Shown here in pieces: positions 8,454 to 17,702 of a stretch of DNA of 64,000 bases. This DNA comes from Thiomonas sp. X19 (GTDB taxonomy: Bacteria; Pseudomonadota; Gammaproteobacteria; Burkholderiales; Burkholderiaceae_C). Position numbers and translations under genes: made by a program. Positions within the stretch are counted from its first letter, which is position 1; each line of letters opens with the position of its first letter. The notes under the pieces are model-generated. The model was not told the origin of the DNA. It saw nothing but the letters and a program-made list of their open reading frames with translations, and made no database searches. The stretch lies in contig NZ_LT605203.1 in NCBI RefSeq assembly GCF_900089495.1, positions 829,522 through 893,521 on the forward strand, given 5' to 3'.

Positions 8454-9776
8454 TCACTGCACCGCGTTCAGCACCTTGTCGTCCACCTTCGTCGCTGGCC
8501 CGTCCTTGGGCCCGAGCAGGGCGTAGAGCAGGATGGCGCCGAAGGTGGCGGTGCCGATGCCGCCGAGGGCGAAGCCGCCGAACTTCAGGGTGAAGTCGGC
8601 GGTTCCCAGCATCAGCGTGATGGCGACGATGATGAGGTTGCGGCTGTCGGAAAAATCCACCTTGTTGTCCACCCAGATGCGCGCGCCGGACACGGCGATG
8701 AGGCCGAAGATGACGATGGCCACGCCGCGCAGCACGGGGAAGGGGATGAGGTGGATGAGCGCGCCGAACTTGGGGCTGAAGCCGAGCACGATGGCGATGA
8801 CCGCGGCGGTGGCGAAGATGACGGTGGAGTAGATCTTGGTGGCGGCCATGACGCCGATGTTCTCGGCATAGGTGGTGACGCCGGTGCCGCCGGCCGAACC
8901 CGAGACGATGGTGGCGATGCCGTCGCCGAGAAAGGCGCGGCCCATGTAGCGGTCCAGGTTCTGCCCGGTCATGGCGGTGACGGCCTTGATGTGGCCGAGG
9001 TTTTCGGCCACGAGAATCACGACCACCGGCACGATCAGGCTCATGGCCTTGGATTCGAACACCGGCGCGGTGAAGGCCGGCATGCCGAACCAGGCGGCGT
9101 TGGCGAGTCCGGAAAAGTCCATCGGCACGCCCAGGCCGAGGCCGTTGGTGAGCAGGGCGTAGATCACGCTGGCGACCAGCAGCCCCACCAGGATGAGCAG
9201 GCGCTGCACCATGCCGCGGGTGTACACGGCGACCAGGCCGACGCTGACGAAGGTGACCACGGCCATCCAGTCGTCGAAGTTGCTCGCGCCGTGGCTTTTG
9301 ATGGCGATGGGCGCGAGGTTCAGACCGATGACGGCGACCACCGAGCCGGTGACCACCGGCGGCATCAGGCGCTCGATCCAGCGCGTGCCGATGCCCATGA
9401 CGACGAGCCCGATGGCCGCATACACCACGCCACAAGCCACGATGCCGCCCAGCGCCACGGCGATGTTGGGGTTGGCGCCCGAGCCGGCGTAGCCGCTGGC
9501 GGCGATGACCACGCCGATGAAGGAGAACGAGGAGCCGAGGTAGCTGGGCACCCGCCCGCCGACGACGAGAAAGAAGATCAGCGTGCCCACGCCGCTCATG
9601 AGGATGGCGATGTTGGGCGAAAAGCCCATGAGCAGCGGCGCGAACACCGTGGAGCCGAACATCGCCACCACGTGCTGCAGGCCCATCGCCAGGGTCTGCG
9701 GCACGGGCATGCGCTCGTCGGGGGCGATGACGCCGCTGGTTTTGACGCGCCACTTGGGGAAATAGGACTCGGCCAT
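8454..9776 (-). CDS. NCS2-family uracil/xanthine permease (RutG/UraA-like)
   Basis: A 440-residue inner-membrane nucleobase:proton symporter of the NCS2 family. The family landmarks are QHVVAMFGSTVFAPLL in the first helix, SFIGVVIAASGYAG, and the transmembrane-8 signature SGSAGGTGVTTYAENIGVMA with the substrate-coordinating Glu. The TTYAENIG variant is typical of uracil rather than purine transporters. It is the last gene of a minus-strand cluster with cytosine deaminase, uracil phosphoribosyltransferase and URC genes, which supports uracil as substrate. The ATG at 9776 precedes AESYFPKW, the usual polar N-terminus; the open frame extends upstream without family similarity. Confidence 0.9.
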   Translation of the reverse strand: MAESYFPKWRVKTSGVIAPDERMPVPQTLAMGLQHVVAMFGSTVFAPLLMGFSPNIAILMSGVGTLIFFLVVGGRVPSYLGSSFSFIGVVIAASGYAGSGANPNIAVALGGIVACGVVYAAIGLVVMGIGTRWIERLMPPVVTGSVVAVIGLNLAPIAIKSHGASNFDDWMAVVTFVSVGLVAVYTRGMVQRLLILVGLLVASVIYALLTNGLGLGVPMDFSGLANAAWFGMPAFTAPVFESKAMSLIVPVVVILVAENLGHIKAVTAMTGQNLDRYMGRAFLGDGIATIVSGSAGGTGVTTYAENIGVMAATKIYSTVIFATAAVIAIVLGFSPKFGALIHLIPFPVLRGVAIVIFGLIAVSGARIWVDNKVDFSDSRNLIIVAITLMLGTADFTLKFGGFALGGIGTATFGAILLYALLGPKDGPATKVDDKVLNAVQ

Positions 9777-9865
9777 GGTTGAAGTTCCCTGGGTTGTCGG
9801 GCTTGCCTGCGTCAGCGAAGCGGCCCCGTTGTAAGTGATGTGCGGGTTTTCAGGAATGCTTGCTC

Positions 9866-9894
9866 GGCTGCCGCCGTGCGTTGCGGCGGCAGCC
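9866..9894. other. Intergenic hairpin between the two permease genes
   Basis: A perfect 10-bp inverted repeat GGCTGCCGCC/GGCGGCAGCC with a 9-nt loop lies in the 136-bp gap between the NCS1 and NCS2 permease genes. No U-run follows on either strand, so it is more likely an RNA-processing or stabilising structure than a strong terminator. Confidence 0.6.
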
Positions 9895-9912
9895 TGTGTT
9901 GGTGCGGCAGAC

Positions 9913-11337
9913 TCAGGGCGCGCTGCCGCGCAGCGCGCTGCCGCGCAGCTCGATGCGCCGCAGCACGAGGTACACCACGGCGGCGACCACCACGCCGAGC
10001 TCGAAGCCGATGTCCATGCCGTAGGGCGGGTTGAACAGGCCGGCGACGGGGCCGACGAACATGGTCTGCGCCGCGCCCAGGTAGACGCCGAACAGGCCGG
10101 CAGCCATGGCGATGGCGGCGGCCCAGCCCACGGGCAGCTTGCTGCGGGTGTTCCAGTCGTCCACGTTGTAGCGGCCGCGGCGGAACATGGCATGTTCCAG
10201 GATGAGGATGATGGCCCAGGGCCCCAGCCAATAGGCCACCAGCAGCAGGAAGTTTTCCAGCGTGGCGTTGAAGTGCGCGGCCGACGGAATGGCGATGGCG
10301 ATGTAGACCACGGCGCCGATCAGGGTCCAAACCGCGCGGTTGATCTTCTGGAAGCCCTTGCCGAGCACCTGCATCGACAGGCCCAGGCTGTAGTCGTTGG
10401 GAATATTGTTGGCGATGACCGACAGCGCCAGCAGCAGCAGCAGCAGCTTGCCCGCGCCGCCCAGGGGCTGCAGCACCGCGGCGAGCAGGGCGCCGCCGCC
10501 GTTGGCGCTGGCCTTGCCGTAGGCCGCGACCGTGGTGAGCGACATGCCGAAAATTTCCAGCAGCACGCAGGGAATGAACACGCCGAGGAAAGTGAGCCAG
10601 AACACGCGCGAGGGCGCCGTGTCCTCGGGCTGGTTGACGTTGTAGTCGGCGGCGTAGGAGCTCCAGCCGGTGGCGAAGCCGAAGATGGCGCCGCCGAACG
10701 ACACCAGCGAGGCCACATGCGCCATGGTCCACACCGGGGTTGGCAGGGTTTGCATCTGGCCGCCGGCGGTGAACAGCACGATGAGGAAGATGGCCGCCAT
10801 GGGCATCCAGGCGTAGCGCTCGTAGCGGTGCACGTAGCGGTAGCCGTAGATGCTGACCACGGTGGTGAGCGCGGCGATGATGAGGATGGCGGCCCAGGTC
10901 GGCACGGCGCCGCCGGAAATGGCCGTGACGATCTGCGCGCCGACGATGACGTTGACCGCCGACCAGCCGATGCACGCCGCCACGTTGAACAGCGCCATGA
11001 CCTTGGCGCCGTTCCAGCCGAAGGAAAAGCGCGAGATGGTCATCTGGCGCAGGCCGAGCTTGGGGCCCAGCGTGGAGAAGAACGCCACCGGCAGCACGCC
11101 CAGGATGTTGAAGCCGACGATGACCGCCACGCTGTCCCAGAAGCCCAGGCCGAACACCGGAATGGCCAGCGCGCCGAGCGCCACGGTGGAAATCACCAGA
11201 TTGGCCGACAGCCACATGGTGAAGTTGTCGAAGATGCGCACATGCGCGCGCTGATTCGGCGGCACGCGCTCGATGCCGCGGGTTTCGATGCCGGGCTCGT
11301 AGCCGGGCAGAGCGGGTGGGGCGATGGAACTGTTCAT
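9913..11337 (-). CDS. NCS1-family cytosine/purine permease (CodB-like)
   Basis: A 474-residue nucleobase:cation symporter with about 12 transmembrane helices. It contains the NCS1 stretches NFTMWLSANLVISTVALGAL, GPKLGLRQMTISRFSFGWNG, GFATGWSSYAADYNVNQPED and the gating-region sequence NNIPNDYSLGLSMQVLG. Placement directly after a cytosine deaminase gene (245 bp upstream) points to cytosine, as in codBA. Start ATG 11337 has GAGGA 7 nt upstream. The C-terminus carries a small tandem duplication ELRGSALRGSAP from a 15-bp DNA repeat (9921-9950). The 245-bp gap to codA holds no gene; a GTATAC palindrome in an AT-rich patch (11405-11440) may mark a promoter. Confidence 0.9.
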   Translation of the reverse strand: MNSSIAPPALPGYEPGIETRGIERVPPNQRAHVRIFDNFTMWLSANLVISTVALGALAIPVFGLGFWDSVAVIVGFNILGVLPVAFFSTLGPKLGLRQMTISRFSFGWNGAKVMALFNVAACIGWSAVNVIVGAQIVTAISGGAVPTWAAILIIAALTTVVSIYGYRYVHRYERYAWMPMAAIFLIVLFTAGGQMQTLPTPVWTMAHVASLVSFGGAIFGFATGWSSYAADYNVNQPEDTAPSRVFWLTFLGVFIPCVLLEIFGMSLTTVAAYGKASANGGGALLAAVLQPLGGAGKLLLLLLALSVIANNIPNDYSLGLSMQVLGKGFQKINRAVWTLIGAVVYIAIAIPSAAHFNATLENFLLLVAYWLGPWAIILILEHAMFRRGRYNVDDWNTRSKLPVGWAAAIAMAAGLFGVYLGAAQTMFVGPVAGLFNPPYGMDIGFELGVVVAAVVYLVLRRIELRGSALRGSAP

Positions 11338-11582
11338 GGAGAGTCCTCGTTGTGCGGGCCAGGGGTATGTCGTGCGGGTGTCTGTTTGGCGCGTCCCGAA
11401 TGACGCCAAATCGTATACAAAAACCAAGCAAAATTCATTCCCGGCCATCCTGACAAGACGCCGGCCTTGCGCGGCTTTTCTTGCCGGGTATCGTCGCGGC
11501 GCAGGAATAGCGTGAACAGGCCCTCGTCACCCCCAGGCCGCCGCCGAGGTCGAACACGCGCGCAAGTGGCGCTGGCCCGGCC

Positions 11583-12857
11583 TCAGCCACGGCGCCAATC
11601 CACCGTGGCAGGCCGCCCTGGCAACTGCAGTGCTGCGGTCGCGGGCGGCGTGGCGGCGATGAGCTTGCCGCCGCGGATCACCGCCAGCCGCGTGGCACGC
11701 AGGCGGATGGCTTCGACCGGATCTCCAGCTTGCAGCAGCACCAGGTCGGCGCGGCAGCCCACCTCCAGGCCGTAGCCCTGCAGCCCGAGGATGGCGGCGG
11801 GCGTGGTGGTGACGGCGGCAAAGCATTGGCGCATCGCCTCCTGCCCGGTCATCTGCGCCACATGCAGGCCCATGTGCGCCACTTCGAGCATGTCGCCGCT
11901 GCCCAGGCCGTACCAGGGGTCCATCACGCAGTCCTGGCCGAAGGCCACCGGCACGCCGGCGGCCAGCAGCTCGGGCACGCGGGTCATGCCGCGGCGCTTG
12001 GGGTAGGTGTCGTGCCGGCCCTGCAGGGTGATGTTGATCAGCGGGTTGGCGACGGCGGCCACACCCGCCTCGCGCATCAGCGGCAGCAGCTTGCTGACGT
12101 AATAGTTGTCCATGCTGTGCATGGAGGTGAGGTGCGAACCGGTGACGCGCCCTTGCAGCCCGAGGCGCTGGGCCTGGAAGGCCAGGGTTTCGATGTGGCG
12201 CGAGAGCGGGTCGTCGCTTTCGTCGCAATGCATGTCCACCATCAGCCCGCGTTCGGCGGCGAGTTCGCACAGGATGCGCACCGACTCGGCGCCAGCCTGC
12301 ATGGTGCGCTCGAAGTGCGGAATGCCGCCGACCACGTCCACCCCGAGGTCGAGCGCGCGCTCGAGGTTGGCCAGGGCGTTGGCCGAGCGCAGCACGCCGT
12401 CCTGCGGGAAGGCGACGAGCTGCAGATCCAGGTAGGGCTTGACCCGCTCGCGCACCTGCAGCAGCGCCTCCACCGCCAGCAGTCGGTCGTCGCACACGTC
12501 CACATGCGAGCGGATGGCGAGCAGCCCCTTGGCCACGGCCCAGTCGCAATACGCCAGCGCGCGCTCGACCAGGGCTTCCTGCGTCAGCAGGGGTTTGAGT
12601 TCGCCCCACAGCGCGATGCCCTCCAGCAAGGTGCCGCTCTGGTTCACGCGCGGCAGGCCGAGGCTGAGCGTGGAGTCCATGTGGAAATGGGCATCGACGA
12701 AGGGCGCGGTGACGAGCTGGCCGCCGCAGTCGATTTCGCGTCCGGCCGGCGCCGGCAGATGCGGTTGCAGCGCGGCGATGCGGCCATGCTCGATGCCGAT
12801 GTCGATCCCGATTCGACCGTCGGGCAAGGCGGCGTTGCGAAGAATGAGGTCCAGCAT
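11583..12857 (-). CDS. codA: Cytosine deaminase
   Basis: Hydrolyses cytosine to uracil and ammonia in the cytoplasm, linking cytosine uptake to uracil salvage or degradation. The 424-residue amidohydrolase has the metal and catalytic residues in register with E. coli CodA: His57 and His59 in DAHFHMD, His209 and Glu212 in HCDES, His241 in GSHLTSMHS, and Asp308 in FGQDCVMDPWY. The N- and C-terminal beta-sandwich strands (LILRNAALPDGRIGIDIGIE and RADLVLLQAGDPVEAIRLR) are complete. It lies 57 bp downstream of the RutR-like regulator. A degenerate RutR-type half-site is present 23 bp before the start codon. Confidence 0.96.
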   Translation of the reverse strand: MLDLILRNAALPDGRIGIDIGIEHGRIAALQPHLPAPAGREIDCGGQLVTAPFVDAHFHMDSTLSLGLPRVNQSGTLLEGIALWGELKPLLTQEALVERALAYCDWAVAKGLLAIRSHVDVCDDRLLAVEALLQVRERVKPYLDLQLVAFPQDGVLRSANALANLERALDLGVDVVGGIPHFERTMQAGAESVRILCELAAERGLMVDMHCDESDDPLSRHIETLAFQAQRLGLQGRVTGSHLTSMHSMDNYYVSKLLPLMREAGVAAVANPLINITLQGRHDTYPKRRGMTRVPELLAAGVPVAFGQDCVMDPWYGLGSGDMLEVAHMGLHVAQMTGQEAMRQCFAAVTTTPAAILGLQGYGLEVGCRADLVLLQAGDPVEAIRLRATRLAVIRGGKLIAATPPATAALQLPGRPATVDWRRG

Positions 12858-12879
12858 CGTGCGTTCCTTCCGGGTTGCT

Positions 12880-12895
12880 TCAATCGCTTGGTCAG
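12880..12895. promoter_or_regulatory. Degenerate RutR-type operator (half-site) upstream of codA
   Basis: TCAATCGCTTGGTCAG aligned to the RutR consensus TTGACCANNTGGTCAA keeps six of seven bases in the right half (TGGTCA) but only three of seven in the left. It is 23 bp from the codA start, a position where bound repressor would interfere. Weak by itself; it gains interest from the much better site at 17197. Confidence 0.3.
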
Positions 12896-12914
12896 GGCTT
12901 GCCCAGGCGTGTCC

Positions 12915-13706
12915 TCAGACCTGCTTGGATGTTTTGCTCCCTTCCCGCAAGCGGGGAGGGCTGGGGTGGGGAGCGCCTGGCGTGCGCAAGCCGCCAGGCG
13001 CACGGCTCGGCGCCGTCTCCGCTGCAAGCTCGGTCAGCCCGCAGCCGCGCAGCACCAGGCTGACCACGTGGTCGGTGGCGCGTTGCCAGGGGGCGCCGCG
13101 CAGGCTGCGCGCGCCCAGCACGGCGCGCACCTGGGGGGCGAAGTCGGCATAGGTCTGGGTCGCGGCCCAGATGGTGAAAAACAGATGCGGCGGATCGACC
13201 GGCGCCATGCGCCCCTGCGCGATCCAGCCCTCGATCACGGCCGACTTGCGCGCCACCAGCTCGCGCAGTTCGCCGCGCAGAATGTCCTGCATCTCGGGGG
13301 CGCCGCGCAGCATCTCGCCGGCGAACACGCGCGAGGCCTCGGGCCGGGTTTGCGCCAGCGTCATCTTGGCGCGCACATAAGCGCCCAGCGCCTGCGCCGG
13401 GTCGGCATCGGCGCGAATGCTGTCGGTCTCCGCCAGCCAGTCGTGCAGCATGCCCTCCAGCACCGCGCGGTAGAGCTGCCGCTTGGTGCGGAAGTAGTAG
13501 TGGATATTCGCCTTGGCCACCCCGGCCTGCGCCGCAATCTCGGCCATGCTGGCCCCGCGAAAACCATCGCGCGCGAACACGGCCTCGGCTGCGCGCACGA
13601 TGCCGGCTTCGTTCGACTGGCGGATGCGGCCCGCGGCCGGCACGGCCGGCGCCGCAGCGCGCCGCCGGGGCGCTGCCGCAGCGATCGGCGCCGGCTCGGC
13701 CGCCAT
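12915..13706 (-). CDS. TetR-family regulator, RutR-like (uracil/thymine-sensing type)
   Basis: A 263-residue DNA-binding repressor. After an Ala/Pro/Arg-rich N-terminal extension (residues 1-30) comes the TetR helix-turn-helix (about 54-73, MAEIAAQAGVAKANIHYYF). The C-terminal domain closely follows E. coli RutR, with RPEASRVFAGEMLRGAPEM, VIEGWIAQGRMAPVDPPHLF and FTIWAATQTYADFAPQV. E. coli RutR binds uracil and thymine and controls pyrimidine catabolism. The gene overlaps the upp stop codon (TGATG), so the two are translationally coupled. The final ~20 residues come from a palindromic repeat and are not family-like. A RutR-type operator at 17197 supports local autoregulation of the cluster. 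Confidence 0.88.
   Translation of the reverse strand: MAAEPAPIAAAAPRRRAAAPAVPAAGRIRQSNEAGIVRAAEAVFARDGFRGASMAEIAAQAGVAKANIHYYFRTKRQLYRAVLEGMLHDWLAETDSIRADADPAQALGAYVRAKMTLAQTRPEASRVFAGEMLRGAPEMQDILRGELRELVARKSAVIEGWIAQGRMAPVDPPHLFFTIWAATQTYADFAPQVRAVLGARSLRGAPWQRATDHVVSLVLRGCGLTELAAETAPSRAPGGLRTPGAPHPSPPRLREGSKTSKQV
12936..12974. repeat. CTCCC-type palindromic repeat in the 3' end of the regulator gene
   Basis: Reads GCTCCCTTCCCGCAAGCGGG followed by GAGGGCTGGGGTGGGGAGC. Related copies occur at 15760-15797 (inverted) and 15869-15905. Here it lies inside the last codons of the RutR-like gene and encodes most of a Pro-rich, basic tail. Confidence 0.7.
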
Positions 13707-14341
13707 CACTTGGTCCCGAAAATCCGGTCGCCGGCGTCGCCCAGGCCGGGGACGATGTAGCCGTGCTCGTTGAGCCGCTCGTCGATGGCGGCCAGCGTGA
13801 TGGGCACGTCGGCGTGGGCGGCGCGCACGGTGCGCACGCCTTCGGGCGCGGCCAGCAGATTGACGAGCTTGAGCGTGGTGGCGCCGGCTTCCTTCAGCCG
13901 CGACAGCGCCGCAGCGGCGGAGTTGCCGGTGGCGAGCATGGGGTCGACGACGATGACCAGGCGCTCGGCCATGTCGTCGGGCACCTTGAAGTAGTACTCC
14001 ACCGGCTCCAGCGTGTCCGGGTCGCGGTACAGGCCGATGTGGCCGACGCGGGCGTTGGGCAGCAGGTCGATCATGCCGTCGAGCATGCCGTTGCCGGCGC
14101 GCAGGATGGACACCAGGCACAGCTTCTTGCCGCTGAGCAGCGGCATGCGGCAGGCGGCCACCGGGGTGACCACGTCCACCTCCTCGGTGGGCAGGTCGCG
14201 CGTGGCTTCGAACGCCAGCATCGCGGCGATCTCGCGCACCAGACGGCGGAAGTTGTCGGTGGTGGTGTCCCTGCTGCGCGCCAGCGTCAGCTTGTGCTGC
14301 ACCAGCGGGTGGTTGACGACATGGACCAGGGGATCGTTCAT
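13706..14341 (-). CDS. upp: Uracil phosphoribosyltransferase
   Basis: Converts uracil and PRPP to UMP in the cytoplasm. The 211-residue protein starts [20 protein letters not shown], a hallmark beginning. It has [34 protein letters not shown], the PRPP loop [19 protein letters not shown] and the uracil-binding C-terminus [19 protein letters not shown]. Start ATG 14341 has GGAG 8 nt upstream. It follows URC4 by 59 bp and overlaps the regulator gene. In the yeast URC pathway the equivalent enzyme (Urc6) catalyses the first committed step, so here upp may serve catabolism as well as salvage. Confidence 0.97.
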   Translation of the reverse strand: MNDPLVHVVNHPLVQHKLTLARSRDTTTDNFRRLVREIAAMLAFEATRDLPTEEVDVVTPVAACRMPLLSGKKLCLVSILRAGNGMLDGMIDLLPNARVGHIGLYRDPDTLEPVEYYFKVPDDMAERLVIVVDPMLATGNSAAAALSRLKEAGATTLKLVNLLAAPEGVRTVRAAHADVPITLAAIDERLNEHGYIVPGLGDAGDRIFGTK

Positions 14342-14400
14342 GCGGGTTCTCCGTTCATGCTGTGTTGTCATGGGGCGAGCGGGGCGCGGTCTGGGAGGCG

Positions 14401-15938
14401 TCAAAACACCGTGCCGTCGCTGACGATGCGCAGCGGCGGCCCGCCACCGGCGCGGCGCTCGGCGGCGATGCGGCGGCCGGCGAACCAGGCGCCGCCTTCG
14501 ATCACCTGCGTCAGTGGAAATTGCGCCGCGCTCACGCCAAGGCGCGCGCGCACGGCGTCGGCGAGTTCGTCGAGCAGCGCGACCGTGAGGGCGCGCCACT
14601 CCACCACCGGCTCGCTGTCCACGGTGAGGGGCTTGCTCGCCAGCGCCGCGTCGCGCGGCTGCAGCAGGCCGAGGTCGAGCAGCAGGCCGCCGTTGCGGTA
14701 TTCGGGCAGGCCGGTGAGGGCGTCGAGTTCGCGCACCTGCAGGGCGCCCCATTGCAGCGGCTCGATCAGCGAATAGCTCATCCACTGCGTCAGTTTGTGG
14801 AAGGGCATATAGCCGTCGCTCGTGGCGGGGTGATGCCAGCAGTCGCCCAGGTTCACGCCAGCCAGCGTCAACCGGCCCGGCCACACCGGGCCGAGCAGGC
14901 GCAGCAGGGTGGACAGCAGGGTGTCGGCGCGCACGCTGATGCTTCCAGCTTCGTCCTGCGCCGCGGCATGGGCCAGCCAATGGTCGAACAAGCGCCCCAG
15001 GCGCAGACTGCCGGGGCGCTCGGGGTCGGCGAACACGGCGGGCGCGGCGCGCATGGCTTCGCCCAGACTGCGCAGCAGTTGAGCGCGACCTTCCAGCCCC
15101 ACCAATGGGTTGTCGGGGCCGACCTGGAAAGCCTGCGCCAGCGCGGCGGCGTCGCAGCGGCGCAGCGCGGCGGCGTCGCAGCGCAGGGGCTGGGCCGGGT
15201 CGTCCGACAGCCGGCCGCTGGCGAACAGCGCCAGGCTGGCCACGCCCAGCCCTTCGGAACGCGCCAGGGTCTGGCCGCTGCCGGCGTCGGCATAGCGCCA
15301 CTGCGGGCCGGCACCGGCGTCGAGCAGCACGCTGGGAATCACCAGATCAATGGCGATGCGGGAACGTTCATACGCGCCCGCAGGGATCGGCTGCGCCGTC
15401 CCGCCCCTCCAGGGGGACAAGGAAACTTGGGAGCGGCCCTGCGCTCCCCTGCGCGCCGTGGCCGTTCTGCCCGGGATGCCTGCATCGACCAGCCCGCCAA
15501 AGCGATCCACCCCGCCCGCCTCGAAATGCCGCCAGCGGCTGTGCATGGGCACGCGCAAATCGGGGTGGCGGCTGCGGATGGTGTCGACCACATAGTCGGC
15601 CGTGGCGCCCATGCGCTCGGGATGCCAGGTGAAATGCGCCAGTTCGCCGCGCCGCGCATGCGCCATGATTTGCGCCGCATGGCTGCGCACGGCGGCGGCG
15701 CTCAGCAGGCTTTGCGCCAGCGTGGCGCCGGCATTCTGGGCGCGCGTCGTTTGGCGAACCTCCCCCTCCCGGCCTCCCCCACTGGTGGGGGAGGAGCACG
15801 CGCGATCTTGCGCCTGCTCGAGGGAGGAGAGGGCGGCGCCTTCGCCTCGCGCAGGAGACGTGAATTCACCCCCTCCCCATCGTTGGGGAGGGCTGGGGAG
15901 GGGAGCTTGGGCGTCGCCCAGGGGCGGCTTGCGATGAC

Positions 15939-15942
<4 letters not shown>
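14401..15942 (-). CDS. URC4-type protein (DUF1688), with two repeat-derived insertions
   Basis: DUF1688 proteins are homologues of yeast Urc4, required for uracil catabolism but of unknown chemistry. Family sequence begins near residue 79 ([20 protein letters not shown]) and includes [73 protein letters not shown] and the C-terminal [19 protein letters not shown]. The 513-residue product is longer than the ~420 I expect. About 60 N-terminal residues come from an inverted repeat pair (15760-15905). About 33 residues (156-189) come from a dispersed repeat (15375-15462) inserted in frame between DAGI and [11 protein letters not shown]. The ATG overlaps the URC1 stop (ATGA), so coupling is retained. 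Confidence 0.85.
15141..15182. repeat. 24-bp tandem duplication inside URC4
   Basis: The unit GCGCGGCGGCGTCGCAGCGG+CGCA occurs nearly twice in direct tandem and encodes the repeated peptide [15 protein letters not shown]. Being a multiple of three, it leaves the frame intact. It looks like recent replication slippage. Confidence 0.75.
15375..15462. repeat. GC-rich dispersed repeat, copy D, inside the URC4 reading frame
   Basis: Same core as copies B and C: CCTCCAGGGGGACAAGGAAA, CTTGGGAGCGGCCCTGCG. It lies within URC4 and accounts for residues ~156-189, a segment without DUF1688 character that separates two conserved stretches. Confidence 0.7.
15760..15905. repeat. Inverted pair of CTCCC-type repeats at the 5' end of URC4
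   Basis: Two ~38-bp copies face each other: 15760-15797 (with TCCCCCACTGGTGGGGGAGG) and 15869-15905 (with CCCTCCCCATCGTTGGGGAG). The ~70 bp between them and both repeats read through in the URC4 frame as a Pro/Gly/Arg-rich N-terminal segment. The arrangement resembles a BIME or a small non-autonomous element. Confidence 0.7.
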
Positions 15943-17180
<1,238 letters not shown>

Positions 17181-17196
17181 GAAGGGCTCCAAAAAC

Positions 17197-17212
17197 TTGA
17201 CCGATTGGTCAG
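17197..17212. promoter_or_regulatory. RutR-type operator upstream of URC1
   Basis: TTGACCGATTGGTCAG matches the E. coli RutR consensus TTGACCANNTGGTCAA at 12 of the 14 specified positions, including both TGACC/GGTCA arms. It is 16 bp upstream of the URC1 start and immediately downstream of a TATATT hexamer (17213-17218, minus strand). A protein bound here would block the URC1 promoter. The RutR-like regulator is encoded in the same cluster, which makes autoregulated, uracil-relieved repression the simplest reading. Confidence 0.75.
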
Positions 17213-17218
17213 AATATA
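17213..17218 (-). promoter_or_regulatory. Candidate -10 element of the URC cluster
   Basis: TATATT on the minus strand lies directly upstream of the RutR-type operator and 32 bp before the URC1 start codon. No good -35 hexamer is present at 17 bp. The rest of the 520-bp divergent gap to the ABC gene at 17703 contains no gene or RNA that I can recognise. Confidence 0.4.
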
Positions 17219-17702
17219 CGGCGATGGATGCAAGCATCGTGCCGGGTTTTCCCGCTGGCCGCGTGCGTTTCGCGGTGCGCTTGAAGCCGCTTGCCTGGGA
17301 GCGCAGACCTGAGGGCTGCTGTGCGCAGCGGCGTTCAAACCGCTCGTGGTGCACCGTTGCGCCTGTTTGGTGCATGGCACGGCCAACGAGGGGTTCGACC
17401 CCGTGGGCGAGGCGGCTGACGCCCTCGCCGGTCATCTGCGCTGCTTCATTCTTGCGCGCCCGCGCCTTGCCGGAGACACGCCGCGCACAAAACAAATTGT
17501 CACGTCGGCGCCAATCCGAGGGCTGGCGCGTCTGCAAGCCAAGCCGTTGAAGCATGCTGTTGCACTTGCGTGCACCGACGCATTGACTCCCAATGCGTCG
17601 AAACCGAGAATGAATCACGACATTTCAACCACGACCCGGCCCTGACTTTGGGGTTGTACAAGGGCTTTGAAGCTCGGGCGGGACACTCCGGAGACTCACA
17701 TC

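Noticed and set aside
8358-9782. A 474-codon open frame antisense to the uracil permease
   Set aside because: Its extreme His/Asp/Gly content is the complement of a hydrophobic membrane protein; no credible start or family.
11405-11440. A GTATAC palindrome upstream of the NCS1 permease as a GntR-type operator
   Set aside because: A six-base palindrome in an AT-rich patch is too little to name a regulator; at most it is part of a promoter.
17346-17645. Open frames on both strands between URC1 and the ABC binding-protein gene
   Set aside because: Neither has a ribosome binding site or conserved-looking sequence; the URC1 frame simply stays open upstream of its real start.
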